In this document: positions 17,630-29,226 of the stretch, in pieces
How the letters are laid out: each line of letters begins with the position of its first letter
Position numbering within the stretch: position 1 is the first letter of the stretch
Assembly (NCBI RefSeq): GCF_013364195.1
Contig: NZ_CP054918.1
Location: forward strand, 1,911,001-1,975,000
DNA from: Streptomyces sp. NA04227
GTDB lineage: Bacteria > Actinomycetota > Actinomycetes > Streptomycetales > Streptomycetaceae
Reading direction: 5' to 3'
DNA length: 64,000 nucleotides
Translations under genes and position numbers: made by a program
Notes under the pieces: model-generated
Seen by the model: the letters and a program-made list of their open reading frames with translations, nothing else
What the model was told of the DNA's origin: nothing
Database searches by the model: none

Positions 17630-17630
17630 C

Positions 17631-20276
17631 ATGCCGGCGAACACTGCGAAGACGACGCAGCCCACACTGGTGCTCGTGGGCCACGGAATGGTCGGCCAGC
17701 GGTTCCTGGAGGCGCTCGCCGAGCGCGGCCTGACCGAGAGCCACCGGGTGGTGGTCCTCTGCGAGGAGCCGCGGGCCGCCTACGACCGGGTGCAGCTCAC
17801 CTCCTACTTCAGCGGCCGCACGCCCGAGGACCTGTCCATGGTCGAGGACGGGTTCATGGCCAAGTACGGCATCGAACTCCACCTCGGCGACCCGGCCGTG
17901 AGCATCGACCGCGAGGCCCGCACCGTGGTCGCGCGGTCCGGTCTCAGCCTCGACTACGACGTGCTCGTGCTCGCCACCGGCTCGTACCCGTTCGTCCCGC
18001 CGGTGCCCGGCAAGGACGCCACCGGCTGCTTCGTGTACCGGACCATCGAGGACCTCCTGGAGATCGAGGAGTACGCGAAGTCGCACGCCACCACCGGCGC
18101 CGTGGTCGGCGGCGGGCTGCTCGGCCTGGAGGCCGCGGGCGCGCTCAAGGGGCTCGGACTGACCTCGCACATCGTGGAGTTCGCGCCCCGCCTGATGCCG
18201 GTACAGGTCGACGACGGCGGCGGCGCGGCGCTGCTGCGCACCATCGAGGAGATGGGCCTGTCCGTCCACACCGGCGTCGGCACCCAGGAGATCCTCACCC
18301 ACGAGGACGGCCGGGTGCGCGGCATGAAGCTGTCCGACGGCGGCGAACTCGACGCCGATCTCGTGGTGTTCTCCGCCGGTGTGCGCCCCCGCGACCAGCT
18401 CGCCCGCGAGTGCGGTCTGCCGGTCGGCGAGCGCGGCGGCATCGCGGTGGACGAGCAGTGCCGCACCAAGGACCCGCACGTCTTCGCCATCGGCGAGTGC
18501 GCGCTCGCCGTCGACGGCCGGGTCTACGGCCTGGTCGCACCCGGCTACGAGATGGCCGAGACGGTCGCCGCCGCCATCGCCGCGGACGACGCGGCGGCCG
18601 GGTTCACCGGCGCCGACACCTCCACCAAGCTCAAGCTGCTCGGCGTGGACGTGGCCTCCTTCGGCGACGCGCACGGCTCCGCCGAGGGCTGCCTGGAGGT
18701 CGTCTACGCCAACTCCCGTGCGGGCGTGTACAAGAAGCTCGTCCTCGCCTCGGACGGCACCCTCCTCGGCGGCATCCTGGTCGGCGACGCCGAGCAGTAC
18801 GGGACGCTGCGCCCCCTGACCGGATCGGTACCGCCCATCGACCCCGAGCAGCTCGTGCTGCCCGCGGGCTCGGGCGCGCCGGTCCAGCTCGGACCGACCG
18901 CGCTGCCGGATTCCGCGGTGATCTGTTCCTGCCACAACGTCACCAAGGGCACGATCCGCGGCGCGGTCACCGAGCACTCCTGCACCACGGTGCCGGAGGT
19001 CAAGAAGTGCACCAAGGCCGGTACCGGCTGCGGCAGTTGTGTGAAGGTGCTCGGCCAGCTGGTCACCGCCGAACTGGAGGCGGGCGGCATCGAGGTCGAC
19101 AAGGGCCTGTGCCGCGACTTCGCCCAGACCCGCCAGGAGCTGTACGAGATCGTGCTCGCGCTGCACATCACCTCGTACCGCGAACTGCTCGACAACCACG
19201 GCCGCGAGGAGGCCCGGGGCGGCGAGGGCTGCGAGATCTGCAAGCCCGCCGTCGCCTCGATCATCGCCTCGCTCGCCCCGGCCCTCGGCGCCAGCGGCTA
19301 CGTCCTGGACGGTGAGCAGGCCGCCCTCCAGGACACCAACGACCACTTCCTGGCGAACCTGCAGAAGAACGGCTCGTACTCGATCGTGCCCCGGATCCCC
19401 GGCGGCGAGATCACCCCCGAGAAGCTGATCGTGATCGGCGAGGTCGCCCGCGACTACGGCCTCTACACCAAGATCACCGGCGGCCAGCGGATCGACCTGT
19501 TCGGCGCCCGGGTGGAACAACTCCCGCAGATCTGGGGCCGGTTGGTCGACGCCGGTTTCGAGTCCGGGCACGCGTACGGCAAGTCGCTGCGCACCGTGAA
19601 GTCCTGCGTCGGCTCGACCTGGTGCCGCTACGGCGTCCAGGACTCGGTACGGATGGCCATCGACCTGGAGCTGCGCTACCGGGGTCTGCGCTCCCCGCAC
19701 AAGCTGAAGTCGGCGGTCTCCGGCTGCCAGCGCGAGTGCGCCGAGGCCCAGTCCAAGGACTTCGGCGTCATCGCCACCGCCAACGGCTGGAACCTGTACG
19801 TGGGCGGCAACGGCGGCGCCACCCCGCGCCACGCCGACCTGCTCGGACAGGACCTCTCGGATGCCGAACTGGTGCGCCTGATCGACCGGTTCCTGATGTT
19901 CTACATCCGCACCGCCGAACCGCTGGAGCGCACCGCCGCGTGGCTGGAGCGCATCGAGGGCGGCCTGGACCACGTCAAGGACGTGGTGGTGCACGACTCC
20001 CTCGGGATCTGTGACCAGCTGGAGTCCCTGATGGCCGAGCACGTCGCGCACTACCGCGACGAGTGGGCCGAAACCCTGAACGACCCGGAGCGCCTGGCCC
20101 GGTTCGTCTCCTTCGTCAACGCGCCCGACACCCCGGACCCGCTGGTGCAGTTCGTGGCCGAGCGCGACCAGATCAAGCCCGACCTGCCGCTGCTCACGCT
20201 CGGCACCCGCCCCGAGAACTTCGATCTCGCCGCGGCGGGAGGGGCCCCGACCCTGGAAGGAAGTGCGTCCGCATGA
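17631..20276 (+). CDS. nirB: Nitrite reductase (NAD(P)H), large subunit
   Basis: An 881-residue cytoplasmic enzyme reducing nitrite to ammonium with six electrons from NAD(P)H. Domains in order: FAD/NAD(P) reductase (VLVGHGMVGQRFLEAL; AVVGGGLLGLEAAGALKGLG), BFD-type 2Fe-2S domain with C432, C434 and the CTKAGTGCGSC pair, a second CEIC site near residue 533, then sulfite/nitrite reductase repeats. Siroheme-4Fe-4S ligands are C659, C665, C699 and C703 (SCVGSTWCRYG and SGCQRECAEAQ). All cofactor sites are intact and the length is normal. ATG 17631 follows GGAGG by about 8 nt. The stop overlaps the nirD start (ATGA), indicating translational coupling. Confidence 0.96.
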   Translation: MPANTAKTTQPTLVLVGHGMVGQRFLEALAERGLTESHRVVVLCEEPRAAYDRVQLTSYFSGRTPEDLSMVEDGFMAKYGIELHLGDPAVSIDREARTVVARSGLSLDYDVLVLATGSYPFVPPVPGKDATGCFVYRTIEDLLEIEEYAKSHATTGAVVGGGLLGLEAAGALKGLGLTSHIVEFAPRLMPVQVDDGGGAALLRTIEEMGLSVHTGVGTQEILTHEDGRVRGMKLSDGGELDADLVVFSAGVRPRDQLARECGLPVGERGGIAVDEQCRTKDPHVFAIGECALAVDGRVYGLVAPGYEMAETVAAAIAADDAAAGFTGADTSTKLKLLGVDVASFGDAHGSAEGCLEVVYANSRAGVYKKLVLASDGTLLGGILVGDAEQYGTLRPLTGSVPPIDPEQLVLPAGSGAPVQLGPTALPDSAVICSCHNVTKGTIRGAVTEHSCTTVPEVKKCTKAGTGCGSCVKVLGQLVTAELEAGGIEVDKGLCRDFAQTRQELYEIVLALHITSYRELLDNHGREEARGGEGCEICKPAVASIIASLAPALGASGYVLDGEQAALQDTNDHFLANLQKNGSYSIVPRIPGGEITPEKLIVIGEVARDYGLYTKITGGQRIDLFGARVEQLPQIWGRLVDAGFESGHAYGKSLRTVKSCVGSTWCRYGVQDSVRMAIDLELRYRGLRSPHKLKSAVSGCQRECAEAQSKDFGVIATANGWNLYVGGNGGATPRHADLLGQDLSDAELVRLIDRFLMFYIRTAEPLERTAAWLERIEGGLDHVKDVVVHDSLGICDQLESLMAEHVAHYRDEWAETLNDPERLARFVSFVNAPDTPDPLVQFVAERDQIKPDLPLLTLGTRPENFDLAAAGGAPTLEGSASA

Positions 20277-20644
20277 CCCTCGCCCCCGTCGCTCCCGCGA
20301 CCACCATGGTCCAGCTCAAGACCGAGGAGGCCGGAGCGGAATCCGCTCAGTGGATCACCGTCTGCGGCCTCGACCGGCTGCTGCCCGGCCGCGGCGTCGC
20401 CGCCCTGCTGCCGGACGGCAGGCAGGTGGCCCTGTTCCTGGACAGCGGCGGCCGTGTGCACGCCATCGACAACCGCGACCCGTTCACCGGCGCCGCCGTG
20501 CTCTCCCGGGGCCTGCTCGGCTCCGCCGACGGCCGCCCGTACGTGGCCTCGCCCCTGCTCAAGCAGCGCTTCGACCTGATCGACGGCCGCTGCCTGGACG
20601 AGGAGACGGTCCGGGTTCCGGTGCACCGGGTGCGGATGCTCTGA
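20273..20644 (+). CDS. nirD: Nitrite reductase (NAD(P)H), small subunit
   Basis: A 123-residue Rieske-like small subunit that partners NirB. The fold is recognisable (WITVCGLDRLLPGRGVAALL, QVALFLDSGGRVHAIDNRDP, ASPLLKQRFDLIDGRCLDE). The Cys-His cluster ligands of true Rieske proteins are absent, as is usual for NirD, so it is structural or regulatory rather than redox-active. ATG 20273 overlaps the nirB stop by 4 nt. A strong terminator hairpin lies 37 bp after its stop, closing the operon. Confidence 0.95.
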   Translation: MTLAPVAPATTMVQLKTEEAGAESAQWITVCGLDRLLPGRGVAALLPDGRQVALFLDSGGRVHAIDNRDPFTGAAVLSRGLLGSADGRPYVASPLLKQRFDLIDGRCLDEETVRVPVHRVRML

Positions 20645-20680
20645 CCCGAGAAGCCGTACGGCGGTACGCGGACCGCCACG

Positions 20681-20713
20681 AGGGCCGGGGAGGCACCACG
20701 CCTCCCCGGCCCT
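20681..20713 (+). terminator. Terminator after nirD
   Basis: A perfect 14-bp stem, AGGGCCGGGGAGGC pairing with GCCTCCCCGGCCCT, around a 5-nt ACCAC loop. It has no T-run, as is common in Streptomyces. Confidence 0.85.
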
Positions 20714-20938
20714 TCGGCCGTTCCGGCCCCACCCCCTCGGCAGCGCGTCTCCGCGATGCCTCTCCGGCCCCCTGACCTGTGCAACTGCGCCTGCACACGA
20801 CACGCACCCCAGGCGCCCCGGATCAACTCCCTCCGCTTCACCGGATGTTGGGAGCGCGTCAAGCCAGCCCTCCTACTGTGCGGCGCGCACCACCTCGCGT
20901 CCGACCGGGTGCGAGGCGTGACGACCCATGGAGAGACC

Positions 20939-22102
20939 GTGACCGTGGACCGTAGAGCCCTCCTTCGTGGCACCGTGATCGGCGCCGGCGCAGCCGTATT
21001 CGGCGGCTCCCTGATGCGCGGCGCCGCCTACGCCGCCCCCGCGCAGAAGGGCCCCGGCCCCTACGGGGCGCTGCAGGCCGCCGACGCCAACGGCATCATG
21101 CTGCCCAGCGGCTTCACCAGCCGTATCGTCGCCCGCTCCGGCCAGCAGGTCGGCAGCACCGGCTACACCTGGCACCCGGCCCCGGACGGCGGCGCCTGTT
21201 TCGCCGACGGCTCCGGCTGGATCTACGTCTCCAACTCGGAGACCACGCCGGGAGGCGCGGGTTCGATCACCTTCAACTCCTCCGGCCAGATCACCGGAGC
21301 CCGCCGCATCCTGTCCAACACCCGGAACAACTGCGCGGGCGGCAGCACCCCGTGGAACACCTGGCTGTCCTGTGAGGAGGTCAGCGGCGGCTACGTCTTC
21401 GAGACCGACCCGAAGGGCGTCAACGCCGCCGTCCGCCGCGACGCCATGGGCCGCTTCAAGCACGAGGCCGCCGCGGCCGACCCGGTCCGCAAGGTCGTCT
21501 ACCTCACCGAGGACGAGAGCGACGGCTGCCTGTACCGCTTCATCCCGAACACCTGGGGCAACCTGTCCGCGGGCACCCTCCAGGTCCTCAAGGCCGGTAC
21601 GGCCACCTCCGGTTCCTTCACCTGGGCCAACGTCCCGGACCCGGACGGCTCCCCGACCACGACCCGCAGCCAGGTCTCCGGTGCCAAGCGCTTCAGCGGC
21701 GGCGAGGGCTGCCACTACGCCAACGACACCGTCTGGTTCACCACCAAGGGCGACAACCGCCTGTGGCAGCTCAACCTCTCCAACAACACCTACGAACTCG
21801 CCTACGACGACTCGCTGGTGAGCGGCGGCGGCGCCCCGCTGACCGGCGTGGACAACGTCACCGGCGCCTCCTCCGGTGACCTGTTCGTCGCCGAGGACGG
21901 CGGCAACATGGAGATCTGCATCATCACGCCCGACGACGTGGTGGCGCCGTTCCTGCGCATCACCGGCCAGTCCTCCTCCGAGGTCACCGGCCCGGCCTTC
22001 TCCCCCGACGGCAAGCGCCTGTACTTCTCCAGCCAGCGCGGCACCACCGGCAGCTCCTCCGGTGGCATCACCTACGAGGTGACCGGGCCGTTCCGCGCCT
22101 GA
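20939..22102 (+). CDS. Tat-exported PhoX-family (DUF839) protein
   Basis: A roughly 387-residue exported protein. It opens with a twin-arginine signal, DRRALLRGTVIGAGAAVFGG, ending in AYAAPAQ. The mature part is a beta-propeller of the PhoX/DUF839 type: GDGSGWIYVSNSE-like repeats, NCAGGSTPWNTWLSCEEVSG, FKHEAAAADPVRKVVYLTED and VTGPAFSPDGKRLYFSSQRG. PhoX enzymes are calcium- and iron-dependent alkaline phosphatases folded before Tat export; WNTWLSCEE corresponds to a conserved metal-site region. The protein is shorter than classical PhoX, so phosphatase activity is inferred. I take GTG 20939; GTG 20918 and GTG 20945 are alternatives. Transcription is separate from the nir operon. Confidence 0.82.
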   Translation: MTVDRRALLRGTVIGAGAAVFGGSLMRGAAYAAPAQKGPGPYGALQAADANGIMLPSGFTSRIVARSGQQVGSTGYTWHPAPDGGACFADGSGWIYVSNSETTPGGAGSITFNSSGQITGARRILSNTRNNCAGGSTPWNTWLSCEEVSGGYVFETDPKGVNAAVRRDAMGRFKHEAAAADPVRKVVYLTEDESDGCLYRFIPNTWGNLSAGTLQVLKAGTATSGSFTWANVPDPDGSPTTTRSQVSGAKRFSGGEGCHYANDTVWFTTKGDNRLWQLNLSNNTYELAYDDSLVSGGGAPLTGVDNVTGASSGDLFVAEDGGNMEICIITPDDVVAPFLRITGQSSSEVTGPAFSPDGKRLYFSSQRGTTGSSSGGITYEVTGPFRA

Positions 22103-22111
22103 GTCCGCCCG

Positions 22112-22135
22112 CCGGGCCCGGTTCGCCGGGCCCGG
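22112..22135 (+). terminator. Terminator after the PhoX-family gene
   Basis: CCGGGCCCGG is repeated around a TTCG tetraloop, giving a perfect 10-bp GC stem 10 bp after the stop codon. TTCG is an exceptionally stable loop. Confidence 0.85.
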
Positions 22136-22353
22136 TGCCCCCCACCGCGCCGCGCTTCGCGCACCTGCACGAAAGCGTCACAGTGCGGATCGCAACCGGC
22201 CACCACAACGCGGCGTCCCGACTTCAGGATGCGGACAGCAAGTCCGCCCGATGTCCTCAACCGGCGTGCGGGACACAAGGGTTGATACTCCGTTGAAACC
22301 CCTTGCCGCTGCGCCGACCGCCCCTCGTGACCCTCGTGATCATGGAGTCCCCA

Positions 22354-22599
22354 GTGAAGACCCGCCTGCGCACCGCCGCCGTGACGCTGTGCCTGTCCCT
22401 CGCCGCGCTCGGCACCACCACCGCCTGCGGCAACGAAGACGACGAATGCGACGAGGCGGCGGGGACCACCTCGGTGGCCGTGGCCCAGAACCACCTCACC
22501 GACGCCAAGGCCGCCAAGGGCAAGGGCGGCAAGCACCGGCACAGCTCGGACGATGACGACGACTGCGACGACGACGATGAGGACGGGGACGACGACTGA
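22354..22599 (+). CDS. Small exported Asp-rich protein
   Basis: An 81-residue protein, family not recognised. It begins VKTRLRTAAVTLCLSLAALG and continues TTTACG, a signal-peptide-like start with a cysteine that could be lipid-modified, although TTAC is a poor lipobox. The rest has NEDDECDEAAGT, a Lys/Gly stretch (AAKGKGGKHRHSS) and a C-terminal run made almost wholly of Asp, with two cysteines. Such an acidic tail could bind calcium or other cations at the cell surface. GTG 22354 is preferred because GGAG sits 6 nt upstream; an in-frame ATG at 22342 overlaps that site. Confidence 0.65.
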   Translation: MKTRLRTAAVTLCLSLAALGTTTACGNEDDECDEAAGTTSVAVAQNHLTDAKAAKGKGGKHRHSSDDDDDCDDDDEDGDDD

Positions 22600-22671
22600 G
22601 CCCTTGAGGTCCCAGCCGACCGAGCCCTACGGGGCCTCGGACCCGCCGTAGTGCCCGACGGGGCTGAACGG

Positions 22672-23268
22672 TCACTGCTCCAGCAGTGCCTTCAGCCCCG
22701 TCAGCCGTTCCCGCCAGAACTCCTTGTACGTGGCCACCGCCGCGGCGTCCGGCAGCTTGGTGTGGCCGACGCCCAGGCGGGTCTTGTCGGCGTTGACCAC
22801 GGTGAGGCGTACGTCGATCCGGCTCACGCCGCCGAAAACGTCCGCGAAGTCGGCGGTCACCGACGTCGCGGGGCGGTGGGTGCGTACGGTGAAGCCGTCC
22901 TCGGGCAGCCAGGCGCGGCGGATGCCCGCGTCGGCGAAGGCCTCGATGACCCGGGCCGCCGAGGCCTCGATCGTCTTGCTGACACTGGCCGACCACGAGC
23001 CGTCCCGGCCCTGGCCCACCGCCCGCAGGCCGCGCTCCTGCTCGTATCCCACGGTGACGGTCTGCGCGTACCAGCCGCCGACCCCGTGCCGCTCGCGGAG
23101 GTGGCGGGCGATCTCGACATGACTGCGCTCGGTGGCGTCCCAGTCGTCGAGGACGGCGAACCAGTCCGTCCAGCCGCGCCCGGTGCCGGTGCGCAGGGCG
23201 TCGTCCGACACGGCGGCGGTGAGGGGCCTGGGCCCCGCGGGCTTCGACTTCGGCTCCTGCTCACTCAT
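22672..23268 (-). CDS. DUF4287/SRPBCC-type conserved protein
   Basis: A 198-residue cytoplasmic protein. The N-terminal third (TGRGWTDWFAVLDDWDATER, then HVEIARHLRERHGVGGWYAQ, then VTVGYEQERGLRAVGQGRDG) matches the DUF4287 type found beside SRPBCC domains. The C-terminal part (SKTIEASAARVIEAFADAGI, RIDVRLTVVNADKTRLGVGH, WRERLTGLKALLEQ) has the layout of an AHSA1/SRPBCC ligand-binding fold. The ligand is unknown. Start is ATG 23268 (MSEQEPKSKPAG). It is a single-gene unit convergent with the small Asp-rich protein. Confidence 0.75.
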   Translation of the reverse strand: MSEQEPKSKPAGPRPLTAAVSDDALRTGTGRGWTDWFAVLDDWDATERSHVEIARHLRERHGVGGWYAQTVTVGYEQERGLRAVGQGRDGSWSASVSKTIEASAARVIEAFADAGIRRAWLPEDGFTVRTHRPATSVTADFADVFGGVSRIDVRLTVVNADKTRLGVGHTKLPDAAAVATYKEFWRERLTGLKALLEQ

Positions 23269-23341
23269 GGCGCCGACGCTAGAAGCCCGCCCGGCGTGAC
23301 GCAATGCGGAACATCACGCCCCCCCGGGGCAGCGGCCGCGC

Positions 23342-24274
23342 TCAGACCTTGAGCGAGGTGTAGCGCACCCCGGTCAGCTGCTCCGAGGCCTCCCACAGGC
23401 GTTCGCCCGCCGCGTCGTTGAGGGTCCACGGGGCGCGCCAGGAGCGGGCCGGGGCGCCGCGCCACATCAGGAAACGCGGGCCGGTGAACGAGTCGGGGGT
23501 GACGCCCGGCGCGGTCGCGGCGAACAGGAGCGGCAGGGCGCCGTCCTCGGCGGACTGCGCGACGAGCCGGTTGGCGAACTCGCTCGCCCGCTCCATGCCC
23601 TTGCGGCCCTCCATCCGGGGCCCGGCGCTCTGCAGGTTGGTGGCGGCGTAGCCCGGGTGGGCGGCGGCCGCGATCACGTCGGTGCCCGCGGCGGACAGAC
23701 GGCGGGCCAGCTCGTGGATGAAGAGCAGGTTGGCGGTCTTGGAGCGGCCGTAGGCGATCCAGCGCCGGTAGCCGCGTTCGCTGTTGAGGTCGGCGATGTC
23801 GATGTTGGACAGCGCGTGGAGTCCGCTGGAGACGCTGATCACGCGGGCGCCGGGGGTGTCGAGGAGCAGCGGCATCAGCTCGCCCGTCAGGGCGAAGTGG
23901 CCGAGGTGGTTGACCCCGAACTGGGTCTCGAAGCCGTCCTTGGTCAGCGTGTGCGGCAGCGCCATCACACCCGCGTTGTTGACCAGCAGGTCGAGCCGCT
24001 GGTGGTCGCGGGCGAAGCCGGTGACGAAATCGCGGACGGATTCCAGCGAGCCGAGATCCAGCGGCCGGAACTCGACTTCGGCCGCGGGCGCCACGGCGCG
24101 GATCTCGTCGCGCGCGGCGAGCCCGCGCTCCTCGCTGCGGCAGGCCAGGACCACACGGGCGCCTCTGCGGGCCAGCTCCCTGGCCGTGGTCAGTCCGAGG
24201 CCGCCGTTGGCTCCGGTGACGACGGCGGTGCGGCCGCTCTGGTCGGGGATGTCGTGCACGGTCCAGCCGGTCAT
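23342..24274 (-). CDS. Short-chain dehydrogenase/reductase
   Basis: A 310-residue SDR enzyme of the retinol-dehydrogenase/WWOX-like type. The NAD(P)-binding TGANGGLG motif is at about residue 20, followed by ARRGARVVLACRSEERG, where the arginines favour NADP. NNAGVMALP is at about 97. The active site is intact, with Ser in VISVSSGLHAL (about 148) and Tyr-x3-Lys in AYGRSKTANLLF (about 174). The substrate is unknown, though this subgroup is often annotated as an oxidoreductase acting on hydrophobic alcohols or ketones. It starts at ATG 24274 and is transcribed alone; the palindrome GGCAC-TCG-GTGCC (24357-24369) lies about 85 bp upstream. Confidence 0.88.
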   Translation of the reverse strand: MTGWTVHDIPDQSGRTAVVTGANGGLGLTTARELARRGARVVLACRSEERGLAARDEIRAVAPAAEVEFRPLDLGSLESVRDFVTGFARDHQRLDLLVNNAGVMALPHTLTKDGFETQFGVNHLGHFALTGELMPLLLDTPGARVISVSSGLHALSNIDIADLNSERGYRRWIAYGRSKTANLLFIHELARRLSAAGTDVIAAAAHPGYAATNLQSAGPRMEGRKGMERASEFANRLVAQSAEDGALPLLFAATAPGVTPDSFTGPRFLMWRGAPARSWRAPWTLNDAAGERLWEASEQLTGVRYTSLKV

Positions 24275-24590
24275 GGAGGTGCTCCTCGGGGAATGTCCGC
24301 GTACCTGGCAGGTGCGTTTTTCAGCCTACCGGCGGCCGATCCTCGACTGTCAGAGGGGCACTCGGTGCCACAGGAACGCGGAGAAACCGCGAACGCCCAG
24401 TTCAGGGGCGGTAATTGAGGTCGTACGGGGCGTCCGCGCCGGGCCGGAGCGAGGGGCGCCGGGGAGTGCGCGCCCGGCGTGCGGGCGCGCGGGCGCCGCG
24501 GCAGACGGCCGGAGCGCGGTGCGATCGCGAAGGAGAGCGAACGTGCAAAGTGGCCGGGGGAAGCCATCGAGGGAACGCGGACATGAGCGA
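24275..24590. other. Gene-free region upstream of the SDR gene
   Basis: No credible gene is seen on either strand. It should hold the promoter of the SDR gene (minus strand). The only structure noted is the palindrome GGCAC-TCG-GTGCC at 24357-24369, which resembles the TGGCAC-TCC-GTGCCA palindrome upstream of ppdK at 27663. Confidence 0.4.
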
Positions 24591-24621
24591 AGGGCGGCAC
24601 CCCCGCACAGGGTGCCGCCCT
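24591..24621 (-). terminator. Terminator of ppdK
   Basis: A perfect 12-bp stem, AGGGCGGCACCC with GGGTGCCGCCCT, around a 7-nt loop. It lies about 70 bp beyond the ppdK stop in the direction of ppdK transcription. Confidence 0.8.
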
Positions 24622-24693
24622 TCAGTCACCGAGGCCGCCGCCGCGCCGGTGAGGGTGGTGTACGACCGGCGGCGGCTCCGGTGGCGAATGTGC

Positions 24694-27402
<2,709 letters not shown>

Positions 27403-27972
27403 GGGTCTCGACTCCTCGAGGACTCGGTGGCTGCCCTGACGGCGAGGAACATACCCAGATCGAAGGCCCATGGGTACGTCCACTCCAACGTCATACCGCT
27501 GTAACCAGGCGTCCGCCAGTGGATCCAAACCGGCGCAGGACGTCCTACGTGGCCGGAACCACTCTTCACATGCCGAACGCATCTATTCGCGTAGACCAGG
27601 TTTAGAAGCTCAGATGAGCTTAGTGGATCACAAGTGTGTTCACTTCTTAAATGATCGAGCGGTGGCACTCCGTGCCATGGTCTTTGAGTCTTGCAGGCAG
27701 CCTCAAAGCGCTCATCTGAGCGGACCCCCGATCAAGGTGGCGAGAATCACGCCACACAAGCCGCCCCGGAGTTCATCATGCGGACCTCGGTGTTCCCGTT
27801 TCGGACGGTCGGTCGGCGAGTGCGGTCATGGAGCGGATGGAGGGGCGAGGCGCATACGGGAGCGGATGCGGAGCGAATGGGAGGGCGGACCCGGGAGGGG
27901 CCGGGCACGTTCGTGCCGAGAGCTCATGTGAGGGCGGGCGAGTGGGCGTTCACCGTGCGGCGTGCCGACGCC
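27403..27972. other. Long leader and promoter region of ppdK with clustered palindromes
   Basis: A 570-bp gene-free stretch between ppdK and the ROK regulator gene. Between about 27580 and 27740 the DNA is markedly richer in A and T than its surroundings, as expected of a promoter. It contains three perfect short palindromes (described separately) and the interrupted AGTGTGTTCACTT. Every reading frame seen in it is short or a shadow. Confidence 0.6.
27606..27722. promoter_or_regulatory. Palindrome cluster upstream of ppdK
   Basis: AAGCTCA-GA-TGAGCTT at 27606-27621, TGGCAC-TCC-GTGCCA at 27663-27677 and CGCTCA-TC-TGAGCG at 27709-27722. The first and third share the core GCTCA-n2-TGAGC, are reverse complements of each other, and lie about 102 bp apart centre to centre. 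That suits paired operators bound by one dimeric regulator, possibly through looping. No known regulator can be named from the sequence. Confidence 0.5.
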
Positions 27973-29205
27973 TCAGAAGCCCAGCGCCGCCAACCGCTCC
28001 TCCACCCGGGCCGGAGCGTAGAGGTGCTCCACCACCAGCGCGGCCCCGCCCACCAGCCCCGCCTCCTCGCCGAGCGCGGGCGGGACGATCTGCAGCCGCG
28101 CCGTGGACCGCGGCAGGGCCCGTTCGTACAGCAGCTCGCGCACCCCGGTCAGGAACGGCGTCCCCGCGAGGTCGCCGCCGACCATCAGGACGCCTGGGTT
28201 CAGGAGTGTGACCACGGTGGCGAGGACCTCGCCCACCCGGCGGCCCGCCTCCCGGGCCAGCCGTATCGCCGCCGGGTTGCCCGCGGCGAGCAGTGCCCGT
28301 ACGTCCGCGCCGCCCGCCGCCGGGACGCCCGCTCGGGTGAGCCGCCGGGCCAGCGCGCGTCCGCTGGCCACCGCGGCCAGGCAACCGTGGGCGCCGCAGG
28401 TGCAGGGCTCGTCGGCGCCCTCGGGTACCCGGACGTGGCCGATGTCCCCGGCGCCGCCGTCCACCCCCCGGTAGAGCTCGCCGCCGACCACCACGCCCGC
28501 GCCTATCCCGGTGGAGACCTTGATCAGGGCGAAGGCCGCGCAGTCGGGATAGGCGGTGCGCTGTTCGCCGTACGCCATCAGATTGGCGTCGTTGTCGACC
28601 AGGACCGGGGTGCCGAGGGCGTCCCCGCGGTCCGGGTCGGGGCCGCCCGCCTGTGCGGCGAAGGCCCGGCGCATCAGGGCGGGTACGTCGACGCCGTCCC
28701 AGCCGGGCATGATCGGCGGCTGTACGACGATCCCGCTCGCCGGGTCGACCGGCCCCGGCACCGCGAGACCGATCCCGCACACCGCCCCGGCCGGATGCCC
28801 GGTCTCCTTCAGCAGCACGGCGAACCAGCGGGCGAGGGTGGTCAGTACGGCGTCCGGGCCCGCGTCGACGGCGAGTTCGCCCTCGTACCGGGCGAGGATC
28901 GAGCCGCGCAGATCGAGCAGTGCGGCGCGGGCGCGGTGGGTGTCGAGGTCGGCGGCGAGCACGACCGCGTGGGAGTCGTCGAACTCCAGGTGCACCGAGG
29001 GCCGTCCGCCGAGCGGCGACTCGACCCGGCCCACCGCGCCCTCGCGCAGCCAGCCCGCCCGGAACAGCCGGTCAAGGCGCTGCCCGACAGTCGCCCGGGA
29101 GAGTCCGGTGACCTCCTGGAGCGCGCCGCGGGTGGTGGCCCGGCCGCTGCGTACGAGATGGAGCAGGTCGCCCGCGCTCGTCGCACCGCTGTGAATCCTC
29201 GGCAT
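27973..29205 (-). CDS. ROK-family transcriptional regulator
   Basis: A 410-residue sugar-responsive regulator of the NagC/XylR-ROK type. The N-terminal winged helix (GDLLHLVRSGRATTRGALQE, VTGLSRATVGQRLDRLFRAG) binds DNA. The ROK domain has an ATP-binding-like start (VVLAADLDTHRARAALLDLR), a VDNDANLMAYGEQ segment and the zinc motif (CTCGAHGCLAAV). The GHVRVPEGADEPCTC stretch replaces the usual ExGH histidine region with intact H and Cys ligands. It is divergent from the glucosidase/debranching operon, separated by an inverted repeat that is its likely operator. Its effector is probably a sugar released by that operon. ATG 29205 is preceded by GGTGAGG; an upstream start at 29235 is less likely. 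Confidence 0.88.
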   Translation of the reverse strand: MPRIHSGATSAGDLLHLVRSGRATTRGALQEVTGLSRATVGQRLDRLFRAGWLREGAVGRVESPLGGRPSVHLEFDDSHAVVLAADLDTHRARAALLDLRGSILARYEGELAVDAGPDAVLTTLARWFAVLLKETGHPAGAVCGIGLAVPGPVDPASGIVVQPPIMPGWDGVDVPALMRRAFAAQAGGPDPDRGDALGTPVLVDNDANLMAYGEQRTAYPDCAAFALIKVSTGIGAGVVVGGELYRGVDGGAGDIGHVRVPEGADEPCTCGAHGCLAAVASGRALARRLTRAGVPAAGGADVRALLAAGNPAAIRLAREAGRRVGEVLATVVTLLNPGVLMVGGDLAGTPFLTGVRELLYERALPRSTARLQIVPPALGEEAGLVGGAALVVEHLYAPARVEERLAALGF

Positions 29206-29226
29206 CCTCACCCCTTGCCCCCACCG

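Noticed and set aside
17607..20051. An 814-codon frame antisense to nirB
   Set aside because: NirB is intact with all cofactor ligands; the antisense product shows no family resemblance and has shadow-type composition. Similar frames opposite nasA (9560-11791), ppdK (24415-27504) and the fused ABC gene (51806-53806) were rejected for the same reason.
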